Shown here: positions 11,806-18,779 of the stretch, in pieces
Layout: every line of letters starts with the position of its first letter
How positions within the stretch are numbered: position 1 is the stretch's first letter
Position numbers and translations under genes: made by a program
Source: Pseudoluteimonas sp044226035
GTDB taxonomy: Bacteria > Pseudomonadota > Gammaproteobacteria > Xanthomonadales > Xanthomonadaceae
Assembly: GCA_044226035.1 (NCBI GenBank)
Contig: JBGAHT010000050.1
Coordinates: forward strand, 1-21,983
DNA: 21,983 nucleotides
Reading direction: 5' to 3'
The notes under the pieces: generated by a model
Seen by the model: the letters and a program-made list of their open reading frames with translations, nothing else
The model's database searches: none
Told to the model about the DNA's origin: nothing

Positions 11806-12791
11806 CGGCGCGCGCCCGCCGCGTGCGCGGCCGCGTCCTCGCGCAACGCGCGCAGCAGCGCCTGCATGTCGGCGGGTACGGGCGCGGTGCAGCGCACCGG
11901 TTCGCCCGTCGCCGGATGGACGAATTCCAGCACCTCGGCGTGCAGCGCCTGGCGCTTGAAGCCGCGCAGCGCGGCGATGAGTTCGTCGGACGCGCCCTTG
12001 GGCAGCTTCAGCGAACCGCCGTACAGCGGATCGCCGACGATGGGGTGCTTGAGGTGCGCCATGTGCACGCGGATCTGGTGCGTGCGCCCGGTCTCGAGCC
12101 GGCATTCCAGCGCGGTGTGCGCGCGGAAGCGTTCGCGCAGGCGGTAATGCGTCACCGCATCCTTGCCGTCCTCGCGTACGGCCTGGCGCAAGCGGTCGCG
12201 CGGGTGGCGGTCGATGGCCGCGTTCGCGGTGCCGCCCGACACCAGCGCGCCGACCACGATGGCCAGGTACTGGCGATGCACCTCGCGCGCGGACAGCTGC
12301 GCGACCAGCGCGGTGTGCGCCTCCAGCGTGCGCGCGACCACCATCGCGCCGCTGGTGTCCTTGTCGAGCCGGTGCACGATGCCCGCGCGCGGCAGCTTCT
12401 CCAGCGCCGGGTCGCGGTGCAGCAGCGCGTTCACCAGCGTGCCGGCGGGATTGCCGGCGCCCGGGTGCACGACGAGGCCGGCCGGCTTGTCGATGACGAA
12501 TACCGACGCGTCCTCGTACAGGATGTCGAGCGGGATGTCCTCGGCCACGGCGTGGGTCTGCACGTCCTCGACCACCGCCAGCGCCACCGCCTCGCCGCCG
12601 CGCACCGGGTCGCGCGGACGCGCCGGGTGGCCGTCGAGCAGGGCGTCGCCCGACTTGATCCACTCCGCCAGCCGCGAGCGCGAGTATTGCGGGAACAGCT
12701 CCGCCAGTACCGCGTCGAAGCGCCGCCCGGCGGCGTGCGCGGGGACGGTCGCGAGCAATGGCGACGCGGCTTCGATGGCAGGATCGTTCAT
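11802..12791 (-). CDS. rluD: RluD-type 23S rRNA pseudouridine synthase
   Basis: A 329-residue RNA-modifying enzyme that makes pseudouridines in helix 69 of 23S rRNA (E. coli positions 1911, 1915 and 1917). An S4 RNA-binding domain occupies about residues 22-75 (SRSRLAEWIKSGDALLDG). The catalytic domain follows, with active-site D143 in HRLDKDTSG, the LETGRTHQIRVHM motif, and the closing GFKRQALHAEVLEF block. The ATG at 12791 is in the normal place before the S4 domain. It is divergent from bamD and is the first gene of a minus-strand operon with pgeF and the permease, as in E. coli where yfiO (bamD), rluD and yfiH are neighbours. The end of the CDS overlaps the pgeF GTG by 4 nt. The enzyme class is certain; RluD rather than RluC is favoured by context and by the S4-containing sequence. 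Confidence 0.94.
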   Translation of the reverse strand: MNDPAIEAASPLLATVPAHAAGRRFDAVLAELFPQYSRSRLAEWIKSGDALLDGHPARPRDPVRGGEAVALAVVEDVQTHAVAEDIPLDILYEDASVFVIDKPAGLVVHPGAGNPAGTLVNALLHRDPALEKLPRAGIVHRLDKDTSGAMVVARTLEAHTALVAQLSAREVHRQYLAIVVGALVSGGTANAAIDRHPRDRLRQAVREDGKDAVTHYRLRERFRAHTALECRLETGRTHQIRVHMAHLKHPIVGDPLYGGSLKLPKGASDELIAALRGFKRQALHAEVLEFVHPATGEPVRCTAPVPADMQALLRALREDAAAHAAGARR

Positions 12792-12837
12792 GCGGGAACC
12801 GTTCAGGGCGCGGCCGTGGCCGGCGCGGGCGGGCTGC

Positions 12838-12843
12838 TATTAT
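12838..12843 (+). promoter_or_regulatory. possible -10 element (TATTAT) for bamD
   Basis: TATTAT matches the -10 consensus at 5 of 6 positions and lies 35 nt before the bamD ATG. The -35 region is GC-rich and unconvincing. The divergent rluD promoter must share this 81-bp gap. Confidence 0.4.
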
Positions 12844-12872
12844 CCGCGCTCCGTGCCCCACGTGCCCCGTCC

Positions 12873-13763
12873 ATGACCCAGATGTTCCGGTTTTCGCGCT
12901 TCGCGCTGCTGCTGCTCGCCGTCGTGCTACTCGCCGGCACCGGCTGCAGCCGGATAAAGGGCATGTTCAAGGACAAGGACGCGAACGAGGGCGTGCCGGT
13001 CGAGCAGCTGTACGCCAAGGGCCACAAGTCGTTGCGCCAGGGCAACTACGATTCCGCGATCACCACCTACAAGCGCCTGGTCGCGCAGTACCCGTACGGC
13101 GCCTACACCGAGCAGGCGCTGATGGAAACCGCCTACGCCGAGTTCAAGGCGGGCAGCAACGACGACGCGGTTTCCACCATCGATCGCTTCCTGCGTACCT
13201 ATCCGAGCCACCGCAACAACGCCTACATGTACTACCTGCGCGGCCTGGCGAACTCCAACCGCGACACCGTCTTCATGCAGCGCGTCTGGAACCTCGACGC
13301 CAGCCGCCGCGACCTCGCCACCCCGCAGCAGGCCTACAACGACTTCAGCACCGTCGCCACGCGCTTCCCCAACAGCCGCTACGCCGACGACGCGCGCGCG
13401 CGCATGGTCGCGCTGCGCAACATGTTCGCGCGCCACGAGATGGACACCACGCTTTACTACATGCGCCGCGGCGCCTGGCTGTCGGCCATCGGCCGCGCCA
13501 AGGGCCTGCTGGAGAACTACCCGCAGTCGGCCTACCAGTACGACGCCATCGCCGCCCTTGCCGAGAGCTATACCCGGCTCGGCAACCAGGCCCTGGCCGA
13601 CGACGCCAGGCGCGTGCTCGAGCAGAACGACCCGAGCCATCCGTGGCTGCACGGCCGCGACTGGCCGGACTACCCCTCGAAGCTGCGCGGCCTGAATCCG
13701 TTCGCCGGCGAGAAATCGGCGCTCGACAACGAGCGCCCGCCGGAGATGCAGTCGCAGCGCTGA
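12873..13763 (+). CDS. bamD: BamD outer-membrane assembly lipoprotein
   Basis: A 296-residue lipoprotein of the BAM complex, which inserts beta-barrel proteins into the outer membrane. The N-terminal signal MFRFSRFALLLLAVVLLAGTGC ends at the likely lipidated C25; the residue at -3 is Gly, which is less usual. Five TPR-like helical repeats follow, with family-typical segments such as QLYAKGHKSLRQGNYDSAI, YPYGAYTEQA, TIDRFLRTYPSH, FSTVATRFPNSRYADDA and YMRRGAWLSAIGRAK. E. coli BamD has 245 residues. The extra length here is mainly a C-terminal tail after about residue 245, ending in a charged, Pro-containing stretch. The ATG at 12873 is fixed by the signal peptide. The gene is followed by a Family 1 repeat that separates it from the convergent nadE. 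Confidence 0.95.
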   Translation: MTQMFRFSRFALLLLAVVLLAGTGCSRIKGMFKDKDANEGVPVEQLYAKGHKSLRQGNYDSAITTYKRLVAQYPYGAYTEQALMETAYAEFKAGSNDDAVSTIDRFLRTYPSHRNNAYMYYLRGLANSNRDTVFMQRVWNLDASRRDLATPQQAYNDFSTVATRFPNSRYADDARARMVALRNMFARHEMDTTLYYMRRGAWLSAIGRAKGLLENYPQSAYQYDAIAALAESYTRLGNQALADDARRVLEQNDPSHPWLHGRDWPDYPSKLRGLNPFAGEKSALDNERPPEMQSQR

Positions 13764-13804
13764 GCGCGGCGGCGGAACGCCGTCCAAAAAGCAGGGTTTC
13801 GGTT

Positions 13805-13879
13805 TGTGGGAGCGACCTTGGTCGCGAATGCCTTTGACCATTGCCTACAAAAGCATTCGCGGCTGAAGCCGCTCCCACA
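13805..13879. repeat. Family 1 palindromic (REP-like) element between bamD and nadE
   Basis: A 75-bp element with perfect 9-bp terminal arms TGTGGGAGC/GCTCCCACA. Inside lie GCGACC-tt-GGTCGC, a 9-bp arm pair CGCGAATGC/GCATTCGCG (13823-13831/13853-13861) and GCGGC-tgaa-GCCGC. It sits between two convergent genes and could act as a bidirectional transcription barrier. The related copy is in the ABC-F gene. Confidence 0.88.
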
Positions 13880-13887
13880 AAAGCCCC

Positions 13888-15522
13888 TCAGCCGGAATAT
13901 CCGTTAGTGATCGGGTAACGCCGCTCTCGCCCGAACGCGCGCCGGCTCACCTTCGGCCCCGGCGCGGCCTGGTGACGCTTCCATTCGCCGATGCGCACCA
14001 GCTTCAGTACCTTGTCCACGGTGGCGGCGTCGAAGCCGGCCGACACGATCTCCTCGCGCGACTGCTCCTGGTCGACGTGGCGCAGCAGGATCGCATCGAG
14101 CACGTCGTAGGGCGGCAGCGAATCCTGGTCCTTCTGGTTCTCGCGCAGTTCCGCCGACGGCGGCCGTTCGATCACCGCCTCCGGGACGACGCGGTCGCCG
14201 ACGGTGTTGCGCCAGCGCGCGAGCTGGAACACCTCGGTCTTGTACAGGTCCTTGATCGGCGCATAGCCGCCGCACATGTCGCCGTAGATCGTCGCGTAGC
14301 CGACCGCGTACTCGCTCTTGTTGCCGGTGGTCAGCAGCAGCCCGCCGAACTTGTTGCTCAGCGCCATCAGCAGCGCGCCGCGGGTACGCGACTGCAGGTT
14401 TTCCTCGGTGGTGTCGACGGGCTTGCCGGCGAAGGTTTCGGCCAGGGTGTCGAGGTAGCCCTGGAACGGTTTTTCGATGGGCAGCGCGACCAGCTTCACG
14501 CCCATCGCGTCGCATTGTTCCTGCGCGAGGTCGTTGGACAGCTCCGCGGTGTAGCGCGAAGGCATGCGCACCGCGGTGACCTTGTCCGCGCCGAGCGCAT
14601 CGGCGGCGATGGCCAGCACCAGCGAGGAATCGATGCCGCCGGAGAGCCCGAGCCAAACCTTGTCGAAGCCGTTCTTGCGGCAGTAGTCGCGGGTGCCGCG
14701 CACCACCGCGCGCCAGGCCAGCGCGTCGCGGCTCTCGTCGCCGTCCGACATCCACTGCACCGGGCTGAAACTGCGGGTGGCGGGATCGAAGTCCACCACC
14801 AGCCACTGGTCGGTGAACGCCGCCGCGGCCGGATGCACGTTGCCGTCGCCGTCGGCCACCACCGAGGCGCCATCGAACACCAGCGCGTCCTGCCCGCCGA
14901 CGAGGTTGAGGTAGGCGATCGCCGCGCCGGTTTCGCCCACGCGCTGCGCCAGCAAGGCATCGCGCTGTGCGTGCTTGTCACGTTCGAACGGCGAGGCGTT
15001 CGGCACCAGCACCAGTTGCGCGCCCTTGGCCACGGTCGAGGCGATCGGCTCGGCGAACCACAGGTCCTCGCAGATCACCAGCCCGACCGGAACGCCCTTG
15101 ACCTCGAACACGCAATCGTCGCGGTCCGGATCGACGTCGAAGTAGCGGCGTTCGTCGAACACCGCGTAGTTCGGCAGCTCGCGCTTGCGATAGGTTTGCT
15201 CGATGCGCCCGTCGCGCAACACCGACGCGGCGTTGAACACCACCGCGCCGTCCGCCTGTGGCCAGCCGACCACGGCGACGATGCCGCGCACGTCCGTGGC
15301 GATCCCGTTCAATGCGACTTCGCAGTCGCGCAGGAACGAGGGCCGGTACAGCAGGTCTTCCGGCGGATAGCCCGACAGCGCCAGCTCCGGGAACAGCACG
15401 ATGTCGGCCGCGTGCGTATCGCGCGCCTCGGCGATCATCCGCGCGATGCGTTCGCGGTTGCCGGCCACGTCGCCGACCGGGAAATCGAACTGCGCCATCG
15501 CGATGCGGAGGGTTCGGGTCAT
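13888..15522 (-). CDS. nadE: glutamine-dependent NAD+ synthetase
   Basis: A 544-residue cytosolic enzyme for the last step of NAD+ synthesis (nicotinate adenine dinucleotide + glutamine + ATP). The N-terminal nitrilase-type glutaminase domain (about 1-250) has the triad E46 (FPELALSG), K113 (YRKRELPNY) and C151 (VICEDLW). The C-terminal synthetase domain has the ATP-binding loop LSGGIDSS (up to S300), the TTGNKSEYAVGYATIYGD region and IERPPSAELRENQKDQDSLP (position about 470-490). The start ATG at 15522 overlaps the stop of the upstream DUF559 gene (ATGA), so the two are probably translationally coupled; no strong ribosome-binding site is seen on its own. The C-terminus ends 8 nt from the Family 1 repeat. 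All key residues are intact. Confidence 0.96.
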   Translation of the reverse strand: MTRTLRIAMAQFDFPVGDVAGNRERIARMIAEARDTHAADIVLFPELALSGYPPEDLLYRPSFLRDCEVALNGIATDVRGIVAVVGWPQADGAVVFNAASVLRDGRIEQTYRKRELPNYAVFDERRYFDVDPDRDDCVFEVKGVPVGLVICEDLWFAEPIASTVAKGAQLVLVPNASPFERDKHAQRDALLAQRVGETGAAIAYLNLVGGQDALVFDGASVVADGDGNVHPAAAAFTDQWLVVDFDPATRSFSPVQWMSDGDESRDALAWRAVVRGTRDYCRKNGFDKVWLGLSGGIDSSLVLAIAADALGADKVTAVRMPSRYTAELSNDLAQEQCDAMGVKLVALPIEKPFQGYLDTLAETFAGKPVDTTEENLQSRTRGALLMALSNKFGGLLLTTGNKSEYAVGYATIYGDMCGGYAPIKDLYKTEVFQLARWRNTVGDRVVPEAVIERPPSAELRENQKDQDSLPPYDVLDAILLRHVDQEQSREEIVSAGFDAATVDKVLKLVRIGEWKRHQAAPGPKVSRRAFGRERRYPITNGYSG

Positions 15523-15899
15523 GTCGGTGGTCGGGACTTGTCCACTTTCGCGGCTGCGGGGAAGAAGCAATCCAACGCTTCGAAGATCGCGGCGAGCACG
15601 GTCTGCTGGTCCGCCAGTGCGGCATTGTCCCAGAAACGCAGGACGCGGAAACCCATGTCCTGCAGGGCCTTGTCGCGGTTCTCGTCGACATCGTCGGCAT
15701 GCTGGCCGCCGTCGAGTTCGACGACCAGCCGGCGTTCCAGGCAAACGAAATCGACGACATACGCGCCGATGGCATGCTGGCGGCGGAACTTGCAGCCCAT
15801 GAAAGCGCGGTTGCGCAGATGGTGCCAGATGGAGCGTTCGGCGTCGGTCATGGTTCGCCGCAGATGGCGGGCGAATCCGGTTTTCCTTCCTTCGCGCAT
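15519..15899 (-). CDS. DUF559 (Vsr-like) endonuclease-domain protein
   Basis: A 126-residue protein of the DUF559 family, which is distantly related to very-short-patch-repair (Vsr) and other PD-(D/E)xK nucleases. Family landmarks are RRTMTDAERSIWHHLR (about 14-29), GCKFRRQHAIGAYVVDF with D50, and LVVELDGGQH with E61, D63 and H67. DKALQDMGFRVLRFW follows. D50 and E61-x-D63 are the likely catalytic acids. The frame stays open for another 107 codons upstream, but that part translates the palindromic repeat cluster, so the ATG at 15899 is preferred; M17 is another option. It overlaps the nadE start by 4 nt. DNA cleavage is inferred from the fold and the natural target is unknown. A link to the flanking repeats is only a hypothesis. 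Confidence 0.82.
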   Translation of the reverse strand: MREGRKTGFARHLRRTMTDAERSIWHHLRNRAFMGCKFRRQHAIGAYVVDFVCLERRLVVELDGGQHADDVDENRDKALQDMGFRVLRFWDNAALADQQTVLAAIFEALDCFFPAAAKVDKSRPPT

Positions 15900-15970
15900 G
15901 CGCCTCGCTCCATTTCGGTGGCTCGGGACGAAAAGCTCGCCTGAAAGGATTGCGGTGTCTGTAGGAAAAA

Positions 15971-16163
15971 GCCGCCCCTCACCCTCGGCGCTTCGCGCCT
16001 CTCCCTCTCCCGCTTGCGGGAGAGGGGTTAACCGACCACCAACCCTGCTTCCACTGAGCCAAGGCCCGAGACACGAGTCTTCTTCCACCGAGAGCGGTGC
16101 GAGACATAACCCTTCTCCCGCCTGCGGGAGAAGGTGCCCCGCAGGGGCGGATGAGGGGCCCGC
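15971..16163. repeat. Family 2 palindromic repeat cluster beside the DUF559 gene
   Basis: The 334-bp gap between the DUF559 gene and sucD is mostly repeat. It contains an 11-bp-arm hairpin CCCTCTCCCGC/GCGGGAGAGGG at 16003-16026 (arms identical to 17134-17157), an 11-bp-arm hairpin CCTTCTCCCGC/GCGGGAGAAGG at 16111-16134, and GCCCC-gca-GGGGC at 16136-16148. The C-rich ends (CCCCTCACC at 15975, GGATGAGGGG near 16149) are roughly inverted, so the whole may be one composite element. Between the hairpins lies a 30-bp imperfect direct repeat starting at 16048 and 16082. Confidence 0.8.
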
Positions 16164-16176
16164 TTTTTCCGCATTC

Positions 16177-16213
16177 CCGAAAAGCAGGAAGCCGCCTGTC
16201 GGCGGCTTCCTGC
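16177..16213 (-). terminator. intrinsic terminator of the sucC-sucD operon
   Basis: A perfect 13-bp stem with a 4-nt loop (GCAGGAAGCCGCC-tgtc-GGCGGCTTCCTGC, 16184-16213) lies 20 nt after the sucD stop. On the minus strand it is followed by TTTTCGG. Stem strength, T-run and place all fit rho-independent termination. Confidence 0.85.
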
Positions 16214-16233
16214 ATGACAATCCGCGAAGGAAA

Positions 16234-17109
<876 letters not shown>

Positions 17110-17133
17110 GGTTTCGAATTCCTTGATTGGACT

Positions 17134-17231
17134 CCCTCTCCCGCTGGCGGGAGAGGGTTGGGGCGAGGGCGGCATTTGCCTGAACCCCCTCTCCCGCCCT
17201 TCGGGCACCCTCTCCCACGAAGGGGAGAGGG
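17134..17231. repeat. Family 2 palindromic repeats between sucC and sucD
   Basis: Two strong hairpins lie in the intercistronic region: CCCTCTCCCGC-tg-GCGGGAGAGGG at 17134-17157 and CCCTCTCC/GGAGAGGG at 17208-17231. A small GCCC-ttc-GGGC hairpin lies between them near 17196-17206. Because both genes are transcribed in the same direction, these stems would be inside the sucCD mRNA. Confidence 0.85.
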
Positions 17232-17240
17232 AAAAGAAAA

Positions 17241-18410
17241 TCAGGCGGCCTTGGACACCGCCGCGACCGCCTTCTTCGCGCCGTCGTTGATGTCGTCGGC
17301 CGGGATGATGGCGAGGCCGGAGTTCTTGAGCATTTCCTTGCCGGCTTCGACGTTGGTGCCCTCGAGGCGGACGATGACCGGGATCTTGACGCCCACCTCC
17401 TTGACCGCGGCGATGATGCCCTCGGCGATCATGTCGCAGCGGACGATGCCGCCGAAGATGTTGACGAAGATCGCCTTCACCTTGTCGCTGGAGAGGATCA
17501 GCTTGAACGCCTCGGTGACGCGTTCCTTGGTCGCGCCGCCGCCGACGTCGAGGAAGTTCGCCGGTTCGCCGCCGGCGAGCTTGATCACGTCCATCGTCGC
17601 CATCGCCAGGCCTGCGCCGTTGACCATGCAGCCGATGTTGCCGTCCATGGTCACGTAGTTGAGGTCGTACTGGCTGGCGCGGACCTCGGTCGGGTCTTCC
17701 TGGCGGATGTCGCGCATCGCGGCCAGTTCCGGGTGGCGGAAGGTCGCGTTGTCGTCGGAATTGATCTTGCCGTCGAGCACGGCGAGGTTGCCGTCGGTGA
17801 GGATCGCCAGCGGGTTCAGTTCGACCAGCGCCAGGTCCTTGTCGTTGAACAGCTTGTACAGGCCGAGCATGATCTTGCTCAGCTGGCCGACCTGCTTCGC
17901 GTCCAGGCCCATGGCGAAGCCGAGGTCGCGGCACTGGTAGGGCTGCAGGCCCTGCACGTAGTTCACGTGCAGCGCATGGATGGCTTCGGGCTTCTCGTGC
18001 GCGACCTGCTCGATGTCCATGCCGCCTTCGGCCGAGGCGATGAAGGTGATGGACTTGCTGGAACGGTCGACCAGCACCGAGAGGTAGAGCTCCTTGGCGA
18101 TGTCGGTGGCCTGGGTGACCAGCACGCAGTCCACCGGCAGCTCCACCCCGGCGGTCTGGTAGGTGGCCATCCTGGTGCCGAGCATGCCCTTGGCGTAGTC
18201 GCGCACCTCGTCCAGGGTCTTGGCCAGCTTGACGCCGCCGGCCTTGCCGCGGCCGCCCGCGTGGATCTGCGCCTTCACCACCCAGAAATCGCCGCCGATG
18301 GCCTTGGCCGCGTCGACCGCCTCTTCCGGCGTGCGCGCCACGCGCCCGGCGGGAACGGCGATGCCGTAGTCGGCGAAGAGCTGCTTCGCCTGGTATTCGT
18401 GGAAGTTCAT
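17241..18410 (-). CDS. sucC: succinyl-CoA synthetase beta subunit
   Basis: A 389-residue ATP-grasp subunit that pairs with SucD in the TCA cycle (E. coli SucC has 388). The start MNFHEYQAKQLFADYG is family-typical. The ATP-grasp part includes VKAQIHAGGRGKAGGVK (about 44-60) and the VELNPLAIL metal/substrate segment near residue 200. The C-terminal domain has FLDVGGGATKERVTEAFKL and FVNIFGGIVRCDMIAEGI, the site that approaches the phospho-histidine of SucD. It is the first gene of the operon. A plausible housekeeping promoter lies at 18488-18516, with an inverted repeat in the leader (18437-18470). The choice between ATP and GTP as product cannot be settled from sequence alone. Confidence 0.97.
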   Translation of the reverse strand: MNFHEYQAKQLFADYGIAVPAGRVARTPEEAVDAAKAIGGDFWVVKAQIHAGGRGKAGGVKLAKTLDEVRDYAKGMLGTRMATYQTAGVELPVDCVLVTQATDIAKELYLSVLVDRSSKSITFIASAEGGMDIEQVAHEKPEAIHALHVNYVQGLQPYQCRDLGFAMGLDAKQVGQLSKIMLGLYKLFNDKDLALVELNPLAILTDGNLAVLDGKINSDDNATFRHPELAAMRDIRQEDPTEVRASQYDLNYVTMDGNIGCMVNGAGLAMATMDVIKLAGGEPANFLDVGGGATKERVTEAFKLILSSDKVKAIFVNIFGGIVRCDMIAEGIIAAVKEVGVKIPVIVRLEGTNVEAGKEMLKNSGLAIIPADDINDGAKKAVAAVSKAA

Positions 18411-18436
18411 CTATCACCCTGATGGAGGAAACCGGC

Positions 18437-18470
18437 GCCCGCCGCGCGGCCCGCGGAGGTCGCGGCGGGC
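18437..18470 (-). other. inverted repeat in the sucC leader
   Basis: The arms GCCCGCCGCG (18437-18446) and CGCGGCGGGC (18461-18470) are perfectly complementary over 10 bp, with a 14-nt loop. If the predicted promoter is right, the stem is in the 5' untranslated RNA of sucC, 26 nt before the start codon. Confidence 0.55.
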
Positions 18471-18487
18471 ATGGACGGGAGCCCGTC

Positions 18488-18516
18488 ATTGTCGCCGATG
18501 CGCCGGGCGCGGGCAA
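18488..18516 (-). promoter_or_regulatory. possible housekeeping promoter for sucC-sucD
   Basis: On the minus strand TTGCCC (18511-18516) and GACAAT (18488-18493) are separated by exactly 17 nt. Each matches the sigma-70 consensus at 4 of 6 positions. A start near 18481 would give a leader of about 70 nt. Confidence 0.4.
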
Positions 18517-18528
18517 AACTCCGCTTTC

Positions 18529-18779
18529 CTCCTCCCCTTGCGCAATGCGCAGGGGGGCGAGTACGCGCGTTTGCGAGGCATCGCCTCGCGCGCGGCGCAG
18601 CGCCCGCCGGCCATGCCGGCGGGCCGGACGGTTGGGAGGGGGTTGATCGCAACGAGAGCACCCCACCCCAACCCATCCGGCCCATCGGCTCACCGATGGG
18701 CGTTCATCGGTGCGCGAACCGGTGGTTCGCAAACGCACCTCTTCACCCCTTCGCTTCGCGAAAGGGAGGGGGTTAAGTG
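18529..18779. repeat. Family 3 hairpin array between sucC and pilS
   Basis: About 250 bp made of consecutive inverted repeats: CCCCTTGCGCAATGCGCAGGGG-type (18535-18554), GCGAGGC/GCCTCGC near 18573-18589, GCCCGCCGGC-cat-GCCGGCGGGC (18602-18624), CCCATCGG-ctca-CCGATGGG near 18680-18700, GCGAACC-ggt-GGTTCGC near 18714-18730, and CCCCTTCGC...GCGAAAGGG (18746-18766). The outer ends (TCCTCCCC and AAAGGGAGGGGG) match the element in pgeF. The last bases run into the pilS start codon. The other part of the gap (18411-18528) holds the sucC leader and promoter candidate. Confidence 0.82.
18764..18779 (+). promoter_or_regulatory. ribosome-binding site and GTG start of pilS, within the repeat end
   Basis: GGGAGGGGG followed by TTAA and GTG gives a strong Shine-Dalgarno match at good spacing. 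An in-frame TAA at 18774-18776 rules out any start further upstream. The same bases form the conserved end of the Family 3 element, shared with 11560-11581 in 19 of 22 positions. Confidence 0.65.

Noticed and set aside
11806..12861. N-terminal extension of pgeF through rluD in another frame
   Set aside because: The extension is Arg/Gly-rich out-of-frame translation of rluD; the GTG at 11805 gives the family N-terminus and a GTGA overlap.
15900..16220. Upstream extension of the DUF559 frame by 107 codons
   Set aside because: This part only translates the palindromic repeats (peptides such as LLPQAGEG) and the sucD terminator; DUF559 proteins normally begin near the chosen Met.
18529..18779. 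Array of hairpins considered as a CRISPR array
   Set aside because: The units differ in sequence and length, there are no constant repeats with unique spacers, and no cas genes are nearby.
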